A model generated the notes under the pieces. That model saw nothing but the letters and a program-made list of their open reading frames with translations. It did not search any database and was not told the origin of the DNA. From NCBI GenBank assembly GCA_028709805.1, contig JAQUTL010000001.1:1-64000 (forward strand): a stretch of DNA of 64,000 nt. The letters run 5' to 3'. Position 1 is the first letter of the stretch. The number at the start of each line of letters is the position of its first letter. Shown in pieces: positions 50,926 through 61,061 of this stretch. A program made the position numbers and the translations under genes. Origin of the DNA: Victivallaceae bacterium. GTDB taxonomy: Bacteria; Verrucomicrobiota; Lentisphaeria; Victivallales; Victivallaceae.

Positions 50926-53136
50926 ATGCTGGTCGGCTGGTTTGATTTTGCGGTTATCGGGCTGGTGATTGCGGCGATTGTCTGCACCGCGGTCTATACG
51001 AAACGCTTCATGCGGTCGAGTGCCGACTTTCTGGCGGCCAACCGGCTGGCTGGGCGTTATCTGCTGACGATCGCAAGCGGATTTCTCGGCGCGATCAGCA
51101 TTGTCAACTTATGGGAATTCGGCTACGCCACCGGGCTGCCGCCGCGCTGGTGGGGGGTGATGGGAACGCCGATTGGCACGATCATTATGTTGTCCGGCTT
51201 TGTGATCTACCGCTACCGGCAGACGCGAAGTCTGACGCTGGCTCAATTTTTTGAAATGCGCTACAGCCGCAACTTCCGTTTTTTTGCCGGAATTCTATGC
51301 TGGATATCCGGACTGCTGAACTACGGCATTTTTCCGATGGTGACGGCAAAATTCCTGATGAACTTCATCGGTCTGCCGACGCATTTCGAGTTTCTCGGCA
51401 TCACGTTCGGCACGTTTTCCATGCTGATGATCGGGTACCTGACGGTGGCGGTTTACATCTCGTGTTCGGGCGGAATGATCAGCATTATGATCAACGGCTT
51501 CCTGCAGAACTCGTTTGTGATCGCGGTGCTGGCGGCGATATTGCTGTTTACCGTCTTCAAGTTCGGATGGGGCGACATAATCGACGGTCTTAAAGTGGTC
51601 GAAAAGCCCGGCACGTCGCTGATCGACCCGTTCATGACCAGTACCACCCGTGAATTTGACCTCAGTTATTTTCTGATCGGTCTGTTCGGCGCTTTCTACG
51701 GTGTGATGGTGTGGCAGGGCAATTCCGGCTACGGTTCGGCGGCGAAAACGCCGCATGAGGCGGTCATGTCCAATGTGATCGGTTCATGGCGCGGCATGGC
51801 GTCCGCGATGTGCATGATCGTGGTGCCGATGGCGGTTTACGCGTTTCTGCATCTGGACAAATACGGCGCCGACGCCGCTTTGGTCAAAGACGCGATCGCC
51901 GCTTGCGGCGATGCCCGAATCCAGGCGCAGATGACGGTTCCGATCACCATGTCCCATCTTTTGCCGTCCGGCCTGTTCGGTCTGTTTGTGGCGGTGATCC
52001 TCTGCTGCGCGATCACCTGCGACAGCACCTACACCCACAGCTGGGGCACGATCCTGATTCAGGATGTGATCGCCCCGATGCGCGGCAAGCCGTTTTCACC
52101 AAAGATGCACATGCTGGTGATGCGTCTGGCGATCATCGGCGTGGCGGTGTTCGGCTTTGTTTTCAGCGAGTTTTACACCCAGAAAAGTTTCATCACCATG
52201 TATTTCACGCTAACCGCCGCGATTTACGCCGGCGGCGCCGGAGCGGTCATCATCGGCGGACTGTACTGGAAGCACGGCACGACCGCCGCGGCGTGGACCG
52301 CGATGAGCATCGGCACGGTGACCGGATTCGGCGGACTGGTGATCGTTCAGATTTGGGAGGATGTTGTTGCCGCGGTATTTGCGCCGTCCGCTGACGGCGG
52401 ACTGACGATGCTCAATAAAATTTCAATTGCGATATTGGCGCTTGGCGTGGTGTTCGGCGTGATTGCGCTGCTGATGCGCGGGCGTGAACGGTTCCGGGCC
52501 GGAGTGCGCAACCTGACGATACTTGTGCTGGTGTGCGTGATTCTATCCGGTGTGTCGGTGGCGTTTTTCAGCTGGCTAAGGGGCTGGGCGGCGTCGAGTC
52601 CGGCGGCGCAGGAGTGGCTGGCGTCAAGTCCTTATGTCCATCAGTTTTACCTGACCGAGGCGTGGATCGGTTTTTACGCGTCGATCTTTTCGGTGGCGGG
52701 TTATATCGCCGTGTCGCTGCTCGGCCGCCGAAGCGTTCACGACATGGACAAACTGCTGCATCGCGGAAAGTACGCGGTGGAAAGCGATGCGATTGCGCCG
52801 GAGCCTGCCCGGAAGCGGTCTAAGTTGTCGCTTGCCTCACTGGTCGGCATCGGCGAAGGATTCACTGCTGGGGAAAAATTTCTGTTTATCGTCAGTTTTG
52901 CCTGGACCATGCTGTGGTGGGTGCTGTTCGTGATCGGTTGCATTGTGCGCATTTACTGGGATATTCCGGAAGCGGTGTGGTCGTGGTTCTGGGGGGTGCA
53001 GATTTACCTTAACGTGGTCATCGGCGTAGGATGCACGGTTTGGATACTGCTCGGCGGATTGAAAAACGCCCGGGAACTTTTCAGCGATCTGAAGAAAACC
53101 AGGGTGGACGAAAATGACGACGGATTTATCCGCTGA
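50926..53136 (+). CDS. Sodium:solute symporter (SSS) family transporter
   Basis: A 736-residue polytopic protein with about 14-15 TM segments. The SSS signature region covers SSADFLAANRLAGRYLLTIASGFLGAIS (residues about 32-60), with later VWQGNSGYGSAAKTP near 262, AITCDSTYTHSWGTIL near 363 and an N-terminal LeuT-like core. It is longer than sugar SSS proteins (about 500-550) owing to a C-terminal region with a soluble loop at about 600-650 and two or three further TM segments. Cotransport with Na+ is the family mechanism; the solute (sugar, sialic acid, amino acid) is unknown. Proximity to the GH127 gene hints at a sugar. Confidence 0.82.
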   Translation: MLVGWFDFAVIGLVIAAIVCTAVYTKRFMRSSADFLAANRLAGRYLLTIASGFLGAISIVNLWEFGYATGLPPRWWGVMGTPIGTIIMLSGFVIYRYRQTRSLTLAQFFEMRYSRNFRFFAGILCWISGLLNYGIFPMVTAKFLMNFIGLPTHFEFLGITFGTFSMLMIGYLTVAVYISCSGGMISIMINGFLQNSFVIAVLAAILLFTVFKFGWGDIIDGLKVVEKPGTSLIDPFMTSTTREFDLSYFLIGLFGAFYGVMVWQGNSGYGSAAKTPHEAVMSNVIGSWRGMASAMCMIVVPMAVYAFLHLDKYGADAALVKDAIAACGDARIQAQMTVPITMSHLLPSGLFGLFVAVILCCAITCDSTYTHSWGTILIQDVIAPMRGKPFSPKMHMLVMRLAIIGVAVFGFVFSEFYTQKSFITMYFTLTAAIYAGGAGAVIIGGLYWKHGTTAAAWTAMSIGTVTGFGGLVIVQIWEDVVAAVFAPSADGGLTMLNKISIAILALGVVFGVIALLMRGRERFRAGVRNLTILVLVCVILSGVSVAFFSWLRGWAASSPAAQEWLASSPYVHQFYLTEAWIGFYASIFSVAGYIAVSLLGRRSVHDMDKLLHRGKYAVESDAIAPEPARKRSKLSLASLVGIGEGFTAGEKFLFIVSFAWTMLWWVLFVIGCIVRIYWDIPEAVWSWFWGVQIYLNVVIGVGCTVWILLGGLKNARELFSDLKKTRVDENDDGFIR

Positions 53137-53152
53137 AAAGCCGCCGGCGCGG

Positions 53153-54513
<1,361 letters not shown>

Positions 54514-54518
54514 ACGCG

Positions 54519-55706
54519 ATGCCGCTTCTCATCGAAGAGCGTTCGGACGGAGGCGACGGGCTGTTCGGCGGCCTGCTCCGTCCGGTATGGCGCTTTTTTG
54601 CAGGGTTTGACTGGCTTCAGATCGCCGGGGCGCTGGTGCTGATGGGATTCGGGCTGGTGTTTGTGCGCTCCACCGGAATTCAGACGGGCAATCCGGACAG
54701 CTGGAAACAGCATTTGATCTGGATACTGTTTGGTTCCGGCTTGTTTTTCATCATGTCGTATTTTGACTACCGGTATTTGAAGGTGCTGTCGCCGCTGCTT
54801 TATTTCGGCGGGGTTCTGCTGCTGGTGCTGGTGCTTTTTTCGCCGCCGATCAACAATGCCCGCAGTTGGCTGAGCATTCCGGGTTCCGGGCTGCGGATAC
54901 AGCCGAGCGAGGCGGGGAAACTCGGCACGATTGTGGCGCTGTCGGCGCTGCTGGTCTCACCTCATTTCAATATTCGAAAAATCCGTCATCTGCTGCTGGC
55001 GGCGGCGGTGGCAGGGCTGCCGATGTACCTGATCCTGATCGAGCCGGACTTCGGCAGCTCATTTGTATTGATTCCGATACTGTTCTGCATGCTGTTCGCC
55101 GCCGGAATGAGCCGCAAACTGGTTTTAGGCATTTTAGCGGCGATGGTGATACTGGTTCCGTTGATCGTGCTGAATGAAATATACGAAGTCCGGCCGATGC
55201 TCAAGCCGTATCAGCGTGCCCGGATAACTACTTTTCTTGATCCCGACATCGATCCACACGGCGCCGGATACAATCTCCGTCAGGCGCGTCTGGCGGTGGG
55301 GTCGGGCGGCTGGCTGGGCAAGGGGGTGGGGGCTGGAACGCTGTCAGGCCTCGGCTATTTGCCGCAGACCGTGACCAACAACGACTTCATTTTTTCGGTT
55401 ATTGCCGAGGAGAGCGGTTTTGCCGGGGTTCTGCTGCTGTTGACCGCCGAGCTTGTGGTGGTGCTCTCCTGTCTGCGCATCGCTTATTTGACCGACGACC
55501 CGTTCGGCCGGTATATCGCCGTCGGCATGACGGCGCTCCTGTTCTGTCACTGTTACATCAACATCGGCATGTGCATCGGGCTGGCGCCGATCAGCGGACT
55601 TCCATTGCCGCTGGTCAGTTACGGCGGATCGTTTATGGCGATGAATTTGGGATCGCTTGGCATATTGCAGTCAATTTACCGTTATCGCAAGGAGTGTGAA
55701 ATATGA
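54519..55706 (+). CDS. rodA: Rod-shape-determining SEDS glycosyltransferase RodA
   Basis: A 395-residue SEDS-family peptidoglycan polymerase with ten TM segments, working with a PBP2 in the elongasome. It shows the RSWLSIPGSGLRIQPSEAGKL-type loop near residue 115, LIEPDFGSSFV near 175, the catalytic-Asp region FLDPDIDPHGAGYNLRQA near 238 and the signature NDFIFSVIAEESGFAG near 288, with LPLVSYGGS near 365. The cytoplasmic N-terminus is about 25 residues. It is 5 bp after purA and overlaps pepD by 4 bp. mreBCD and the PBP2 gene are not in the window. Confidence 0.93.
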   Translation: MPLLIEERSDGGDGLFGGLLRPVWRFFAGFDWLQIAGALVLMGFGLVFVRSTGIQTGNPDSWKQHLIWILFGSGLFFIMSYFDYRYLKVLSPLLYFGGVLLLVLVLFSPPINNARSWLSIPGSGLRIQPSEAGKLGTIVALSALLVSPHFNIRKIRHLLLAAAVAGLPMYLILIEPDFGSSFVLIPILFCMLFAAGMSRKLVLGILAAMVILVPLIVLNEIYEVRPMLKPYQRARITTFLDPDIDPHGAGYNLRQARLAVGSGGWLGKGVGAGTLSGLGYLPQTVTNNDFIFSVIAEESGFAGVLLLLTAELVVVLSCLRIAYLTDDPFGRYIAVGMTALLFCHCYINIGMCIGLAPISGLPLPLVSYGGSFMAMNLGSLGILQSIYRYRKECEI

Positions 55707-57139
55707 GCGGAGTTTTTCCCGAAGGGAAGGTTTGGGAGTTTTTTTCAACGATCTGTTCAATCCCCCATCCGTCAGGCCACGAGGAGGCTCTGGCCGAGCG
55801 GCTGGAGCGCTTTGCCGCGGAGCATGATTTTCTGTGCCGGCGCGACGGGGCGGGCAATCTGCTGATTACCCGGCCGGCGGCTGCCGGATTCGAGTCGGCG
55901 CCGAAGGTGACGATGCAGGGGCATCTGGACATGGTGCCGTGCGCGTCGGTTCCCGGTGTCGACTTTCTGACTGATCCGATCGCCGCGGTGCGCGACGGCG
56001 ACCGGATTTCCACCGGTGGCCGCACAACGCTTGGCGCCGACAACGGTATCGGCGTGTCGTTGGCTCTGTCCGCGCTGCTTGACGCCGAGCCGGGCGGCGC
56101 GCTGGCCGCGCTGTTCACCGTGGAGGAGGAAACCGGACTGGCCGGCGCAAAGTTTGCCGATCCGGCCGTTCTTGACTGCGATGCGCTGATAAATCTTGAC
56201 TCCGAGGAGGAGGGAACACTGGTGGTCGGCTGTGCCGGCGGCGCCCGGATGAAGGTGGAATTCGGCACTGCGCCGGAGCCGTGTCCGGCCGGGATGACCG
56301 GTTATGAACTTGCGGTGTCGGGGTTGAAGGGCGGTCATTCCGGCAGCGACATCCATCGCGGCCGCGGCAATGCCATTGTCATTCTGGCCGAGGCGCTTGC
56401 CGCGCTGCCGACGGTCCGGGTGGGTTCGGTAAAAGGCGGCGTGGTCAGCAATGTCATACCGGGAAGCGCCTCGGCAACGATCGCGGTTCCGGAGAACTGC
56501 GCGGTGGTGGCGGCGGCGGTGGCAAAGGTCGCGGCGAAGTGGCTGAGTGCACTCGGCGCGGAAGGCGCCGGACTTAAAATAACGTTTTCACCGGTTCGGA
56601 CGCCGGAGACGGTGTGGAGCGATACGGCGCAGAATTTGATAATCGGCACGCTGCTGAAAACACCTTACGGCGCGTTGGAATTTGACGAAAAGTGGAAGGT
56701 TCCGGCAATGTCGAACAACATTGCCACCATTGCGTCGAATGGCGCCGTCTGTCATATTCTGTTGTCGCAGCGGGCGCAAAATGACCGTTGCCGCCAGCAG
56801 TTGACCGCGGAGTTGACCGCGTTGTATGAAACGGCCGGAGCCGAAGTCGGCTGCGGTGAGAAGTATCCGGGCTGGATACCGGTGGAGTCGCCGCTGGTGG
56901 TGGCCGCCGAAGCGGTTTACCGCCGGGTGTTCGGCGCGTCGCCGGAGGTGGTGGTGATGCATGCCGGGCTGGAGTGCGGGATTTTCGCGCAGAAGCGCCC
57001 CGGACTTCAGATGCTGTCGTTCGGGCCGGACATGTGGAATGTCCATTCGGTGGACGAAGCGGTAAGTGTTGCCAGCGTCGAACGGACACGGCTTTTCCTG
57101 ACCGCTCTGTTGAATGAACTCAGGAGGGTGCGCATATGA
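55703..57139 (+). CDS. pepD: Aminoacyl-histidine dipeptidase (M20C, PepD)
   Basis: A 478-residue zinc dipeptidase. It shows PHPSGHEEA near residue 20, the metal-binding VTMQGHLDMVP (His and Asp ligands) near 72, LGADNGIGVS (bridging Asp) near 112 and the catalytic-base VEEETGLAGA near 140, plus SGLKGGHSGSDIHRGRGNA near 212 and the C-terminal HAGLECGIF (final His ligand) near 422. It hydrolyses Xaa-His and other dipeptides in the cytoplasm. The stop overlaps the lipoprotein ATG by 4 bp. Confidence 0.93.
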   Translation: MSGVFPEGKVWEFFSTICSIPHPSGHEEALAERLERFAAEHDFLCRRDGAGNLLITRPAAAGFESAPKVTMQGHLDMVPCASVPGVDFLTDPIAAVRDGDRISTGGRTTLGADNGIGVSLALSALLDAEPGGALAALFTVEEETGLAGAKFADPAVLDCDALINLDSEEEGTLVVGCAGGARMKVEFGTAPEPCPAGMTGYELAVSGLKGGHSGSDIHRGRGNAIVILAEALAALPTVRVGSVKGGVVSNVIPGSASATIAVPENCAVVAAAVAKVAAKWLSALGAEGAGLKITFSPVRTPETVWSDTAQNLIIGTLLKTPYGALEFDEKWKVPAMSNNIATIASNGAVCHILLSQRAQNDRCRQQLTAELTALYETAGAEVGCGEKYPGWIPVESPLVVAAEAVYRRVFGASPEVVVMHAGLECGIFAQKRPGLQMLSFGPDMWNVHSVDEAVSVASVERTRLFLTALLNELRRVRI

Positions 57140-58503
57140 AAAACGGACTGTGGACCTTGGTTGTCACGGCATTCTGTCTGACGGGGTGCTCGGTATTCGA
57201 GTCCGGCGATGCGGACAAGACGCAGGCGGTGCTCTTTGCCTCGTATGACGTGCCGGTCTTCAGTCCGCCGCGTTCCGGTGAAATGCCGGTTTCCGAAGTC
57301 ATCGCCGCCGCTGTACATGACGCCGGAGTGGATACGCTGCCGCTGGCGCCGTGTTCAGGAACCGAGCTTGCCATTGCCAGACCGTTTGCCGGAATCAGGG
57401 GATGTGCGGCGATGCGTCACGCCGACGCGAGAACCTGTCTGGCGTTGGCGGCGGCCGACGGACTGCTGGGGCGCCGTGCGCTTGCGGTGCTCGATCAGAC
57501 CGCGTTCGCGGAAACGGTTGGCGACCTCGCGCTGTGCTCCGGCTGGAAGGTCAACTCCGGTGTGGTCGTTCTGGTGCTGGCGGACGCCGCCGGACGTTAT
57601 TCTCCGGCCAGAATAAATGTTGAAAAGATGGCGACGGCCGCCGATCTTCCGGTTCGGGTCGCCAGTCCGGAGAAAATATACAACGAAGTTCAGGATGCGT
57701 TCATGACATCGGAACGCTTTCAGGTGCCGTTTATTCTGATTGTCGATTCCGACTATCTTTCCCGTCCGGCCGATTACGCCCGGATAACGCTGCACGGCGG
57801 CGGTGTCTACAAAAAAGACTTGCTGGCGGACGTGATGTCGCCGGCGCTCGCCAACTACCGCGTTCTGGTGCATGACGCGAAAAAGGCCGGCGGCAATGTC
57901 GACGAACTGATTCAGCCGCCCGAACTCCCGAAGTTTCCGGAGTCGCTGCCGGAGCGTTATCGCGGCGTATTCAATCTGTATATGCCGACGATGACCGCGG
58001 TTGCGGCGGCGCATGACCGGTTTTCGCTGATTTCCGCAGAGGGCAGCGTAATCGGATTTTTTGCGTTCGATCCGTTCCGTGCGGTTGACGCGGCCGGATT
58101 TCCCGGCACGGCGATTCCGCTGGCGGTGCGGGCGGCGCAGAATTTTGACGCTCCAAGTCTGGCGGTGATGAACGAATACGACTTTCTGCGCTTCGGACTT
58201 GCCGGTGTCGCCGCAGTCAAGGCCGAGGCAGCTGATGTGAAAATATTGGTGATCAACACGATGAAGCCGGAATTCGACGGGGTGGCGTCTACCGCGGTTC
58301 AGGCGGAATTTGAGCGGATACTGAGCATTGTTGGCGGGGAAATCGCCGTTACCCGGGTCAATTATGACATCGGGCGCGACGCGTTTGGCAAACTGCTGGC
58401 GGAAAAAGCAAAATCAGGAAAACCGGAGATCATCGTGGTCGATTATCGCGATTCGGTTCCGTCAGCGTCTTCCGCGCCGGGTGCGGTTGACCTCGAAAAC
58501 TGA
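57136..58503 (+). CDS. Lipoprotein of unknown function with possible degenerate thiamine-diphosphate-enzyme fold
   Basis: A 455-residue predicted lipoprotein (N-terminal hydrophobic segment then LTGCSV, Cys near residue 18). Residues about 50-230 faintly resemble domains of 2-oxoacid/indolepyruvate ferredoxin oxidoreductases: a GTELAIARPFAGIRGCAAMRHADART block, then VLDQTAFAETVGD and MATAADLPVRVASPEKIYNEVQDAF. The GDG/NN cofactor motif is not evident, so it would be a non-catalytic relative if the match is real. The C-terminal part (about 370-450) looks like a second alpha/beta domain. The last four codons and the stop (from 58488) come from an IS3-type end, so the native C-terminus was altered. 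Function unknown. Confidence 0.55.
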   Translation: MKNGLWTLVVTAFCLTGCSVFESGDADKTQAVLFASYDVPVFSPPRSGEMPVSEVIAAAVHDAGVDTLPLAPCSGTELAIARPFAGIRGCAAMRHADARTCLALAAADGLLGRRALAVLDQTAFAETVGDLALCSGWKVNSGVVVLVLADAAGRYSPARINVEKMATAADLPVRVASPEKIYNEVQDAFMTSERFQVPFILIVDSDYLSRPADYARITLHGGGVYKKDLLADVMSPALANYRVLVHDAKKAGGNVDELIQPPELPKFPESLPERYRGVFNLYMPTMTAVAAAHDRFSLISAEGSVIGFFAFDPFRAVDAAGFPGTAIPLAVRAAQNFDAPSLAVMNEYDFLRFGLAGVAAVKAEAADVKILVINTMKPEFDGVASTAVQAEFERILSIVGGEIAVTRVNYDIGRDAFGKLLAEKAKSGKPEIIVVDYRDSVPSASSAPGAVDLEN

Positions 58504-58556
58504 ACCAGTTGAATAAGTGTAAAATGCTCTGTACTATTAACCGAAAGCGGCGTGGT
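58488..58556 (+). mobile_element. Solo IS3-type left end (second copy)
   Basis: TGACCTCGAAAACTGAACC and the following ~50 bp match the IS end at 4551-4621 (shared GTTGAATAAGTGTAAAATG, then CTGTA and TTAACCGAAAG). The orfA start codon region is lost, and sequence beyond about 58556 is unrelated. The terminal TGA is out of frame with the upstream lipoprotein here; the TGA at 58501-58503, 13 bp inside the end, supplies its stop. Confidence 0.75.
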
Positions 58557-58744
58557 ATTTTTCGACACTTGTCACTTTCCTGAATGATAATTTGCGCAAA
58601 ATAAACGATTTTGAGACGGCATAATCAGAAGCTTACGCCATTTCGAAAATTGTTGGAATCGGTGTGTTATTACCTCCATCCTACTTGAGGTGACAGTGAT
58701 AATATACACCAATCTTCTTCTATTTGTCAAATATATATATATGA
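58557..58744. other. AT-rich interval without a gene
   Basis: No coding signal. A short AT dinucleotide run lies at about 58730-58742. Together with the flanking IS remnants this is a small insertion graveyard between two core regions. Confidence 0.5.
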
Positions 58745-59014
58745 CGTTTAACTTATTGCGCTCGCGGGAAAATGGAAAACCGCATCAAAGAACAGCCGTT
58801 GGAGCTTTTTGCGGCTCGAACCGGTTGTCATGACTTTGTATCCAATCAATTTCGATTATTACTCACAAGTTTAGCTTATATCATGATGCACATGAGGACT
58901 GCCCCGTCGCATCGTCTCTATGGGGCAAGGGGAAGTCTGCCTGAAAACCTGAAAATTGATGGAAAAGTTGCGATTAAAACGGCTCTTTACAATTGTTCTA
59001 TCGTATTTTTCTAA
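58745..59014 (+). pseudogene. IS1380-type transposase, C-terminal fragment
   Basis: The frame from 58745 reads LTYCARGKMENRIKEQPLELF, then ARTGCHDFVSNQFRLLLTSLAYIMM. This matches the conserved C-terminal block of IS1380-family DDE transposases (YCARGxMENRIKEQ, LFADRTS, NQLRLxxxSLAYVL). The catalytic Glu of that family lies in this block (MENRIKE). A TGA at 58742-58744 and the absence of anything upstream show that about 80 % of the gene is gone. The final ~25 residues diverge before a TAA at 59012-59014. Confidence 0.75.
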
Positions 59015-59060
59015 AATCCATTCAACTTTCAGGTTTCATGCAATATTAAGGCTAATGACG

Positions 59061-60971
59061 TTACAGCATTTCCCACAGGGAGCGGTTCAGTTTGCGCAGC
59101 GCAAGAGTGGCGGCGATCCAGTTGTTGGTCCACCCTGACTCAATGCACCAGGCGCCCCATCCGGCGTCGGCGCTGCTGCCGTAGTAGTCCCACAGATTCC
59201 AGTCAAATCCGCGCATCCACGCGCCGTCGAGATAGGGCTGCTGTTCGCTCTTTACCTGTATCCGGCAGAGGAATTTTGCCAGTTTATCGGCCATTTGCGC
59301 ATATTTTGCACTGCCGGACGCGGCGGCCGCCTCATGCAGACCGATCATTGCGTAGTTGGTGGTGTAAAGCAGATCGCATGCCGGGTCACCGTTTTCCTGG
59401 ATCAGCGCCGCTTCGGTGGTGCCGTAGGCTTCGTTGGACTGCGGCGACGGATAGTCCCCCATCGAGAGGTCCCCCATAGTCTCCGCGATCGCGCCGCACG
59501 GCTGCGAGAGTTTTTCCACGTCGGCGGCCACGCGGTCGAGCCATTCGCGGTGTTCTGGCGTGTCTTCGATCCGCAGCAGCCAGGCGAGCGGCAGCAGCAT
59601 GCGGGCGATTTCCTGAGAAAGCCCGTTGGTCCAGTGCACTTTGGGGTAGGCCTTCATCATGATGGCGATCGCGCTTTTTGCGTAGTCGAGGAACTTCTGT
59701 TCGCCGGTGAGTTTCCAGCCGAGCATGAATCCCGAAAACAGGTAGGCTTGGGCATGCGGACGCAGAAGAACGAAATCCTCGTTCTGGTAGAATGCCAGGT
59801 CTTTGCCGTCGGAGAAACTGGACGGCCAGTCAAGGCGGTCGCGGCGGAATCCGAGTTTTCCGGTGGTGTTGAGAACCGAATGAAGGTTGCGCAGTATCGG
59901 TTTATTCCAGCGTTTGACGCCGAGAAGTTTTGCGGAGAGCGCGGCGCCGATGATGGCGCGGAAATTGTCGTCGCCATAGTATGCCGGCGTGTGCTCGAAA
60001 AATTTAAGCTGACCGTAAACCGGCGACTTTTTGTCCAGACAGATCAAGGTGTCGGAGGTGAACAGAAAGTCGAGCAGCCGGATGGCGAAGTCGCGGCTTT
60101 GAATGTTGCCGGTCATCTTGTAGTCGAGGGCAAAGACCATGGCGACTTCTCCGGTGCAGTCGCCGCGGGTTAGCTGACGGCGCATCTGACGGCCGAGATG
60201 GTCAATTTTCGCGCTGTATCCTTCGTCGATCAACAGTCCGGTGTTGTGGTAGTTGGCCAGCAGCGCCCCGGAAATGAATTCGACATTGCGTTTGAATGCG
60301 GCAAGTTCGTCGGCTGCGGAAATGCTTTCACCGGCTGACTTGACCGGCCGCACCGCCATTGTCCACTGCGGATTTTTCGGGAGTCCGGCATCCGGCGCGA
60401 GAAATGAAATGATGAAGCGTATTACTTTCGCCCAGTCCGGCTGCGGCGTGAATCTGGCGGTGATGAATTTTGAGAAATTGGCGTTGGCCACCAGTACCGA
60501 CGGGTACTGCGGGTGGCGGAATAAAACCGGGAACATTTTTTCCGGCAGCCCGAAGACCGCGGTGCGGTATCCGGCCACCCGAGCCTGCGCAAGCAGCGGA
60601 GTCACCGGAGTTTTCACTTCGCGCAAATAAGCGCCGTGCTGGGCGAGAATGGTGCATTTTTCCAGTCCGCAGTTGTTGTCGGTCGTCACGGTGCGCTCGA
60701 ATCCCGGCTCGGATATTCCGGTTGCGAACTCAACGCCGTCAAGCGTGCGCGGAAATTCCAGAAACAGCCTGACGCCATTTTGCGCGGCGGCTTTCCAGTT
60801 GGCGGAGATCCGGCGCGGCGCCGGATATTCGTCGCACAGAACCGCGACGCCGTCACCGGCCTTTGCAGTTCGCAGTGCGTGAGCCAGAGTTGCGGCAACT
60901 TTGAATTCAACGCCGTATTTTTTCAGCAGGACCGCGAAATCGCCACCGTCTTTTGACACAAGGTACAGCAT
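59061..60971 (-). CDS. Putative (alpha/alpha)6-barrel carbohydrate-active protein, unassigned
   Basis: A 636-residue soluble protein. Residues 1-165 look like a Rossmann- or glutamine-amidotransferase-like alpha/beta domain (VAVLCDEYP, then NGVRLFLEFP). From about 225 to 630 there are regularly spaced helices with aromatic-rich loops (SNEAYGTTEAAL, FDWNLWDYYGSSADAGWGAWCIESGWTNNWIAATLAL near the C-terminus). This is typical of six-hairpin glycosidase or uronic-acid lyase/epimerase folds. No catalytic residues can be assigned and no signal peptide is visible. AAGGA lies 11 bp before the start. It is divergent from the GT39-like gene and shares an overlapping promoter region with it. Confidence 0.45.
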   Translation of the reverse strand: MLYLVSKDGGDFAVLLKKYGVEFKVAATLAHALRTAKAGDGVAVLCDEYPAPRRISANWKAAAQNGVRLFLEFPRTLDGVEFATGISEPGFERTVTTDNNCGLEKCTILAQHGAYLREVKTPVTPLLAQARVAGYRTAVFGLPEKMFPVLFRHPQYPSVLVANANFSKFITARFTPQPDWAKVIRFIISFLAPDAGLPKNPQWTMAVRPVKSAGESISAADELAAFKRNVEFISGALLANYHNTGLLIDEGYSAKIDHLGRQMRRQLTRGDCTGEVAMVFALDYKMTGNIQSRDFAIRLLDFLFTSDTLICLDKKSPVYGQLKFFEHTPAYYGDDNFRAIIGAALSAKLLGVKRWNKPILRNLHSVLNTTGKLGFRRDRLDWPSSFSDGKDLAFYQNEDFVLLRPHAQAYLFSGFMLGWKLTGEQKFLDYAKSAIAIMMKAYPKVHWTNGLSQEIARMLLPLAWLLRIEDTPEHREWLDRVAADVEKLSQPCGAIAETMGDLSMGDYPSPQSNEAYGTTEAALIQENGDPACDLLYTTNYAMIGLHEAAAASGSAKYAQMADKLAKFLCRIQVKSEQQPYLDGAWMRGFDWNLWDYYGSSADAGWGAWCIESGWTNNWIAATLALRKLNRSLWEML

Positions 60972-61003
60972 ATCTTAAAAAATCCTTTCATGTTTGACGG
61001 CAT

Positions 61004-61039
61004 AATATACTTGCAAAAATGGCGTTTGCAAAGTAAATT
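61004..61039. promoter_or_regulatory. Overlapping divergent promoters with palindromic -35 boxes
   Basis: Plus strand: TTGCAA (61011-61016), 17 bp, TAAATT (61034-61039), serving the glycosyltransferase. Minus strand: TTGCAA (61031-61026), 16 bp, TATATT (61009-61004), serving the (alpha/alpha)6-like gene. TTGCAA is its own reverse complement, and each -35 lies within the spacer of the other promoter, so the two should compete for polymerase. Confidence 0.65.
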
Positions 61040-61061
61040 TGAATAAAGGAGACGCTGAGGA

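Noticed and set aside
58729-58742. AT dinucleotide microsatellite
   Set aside because: Only about six units, in an IS debris zone; no gene whose phase could vary is attached.
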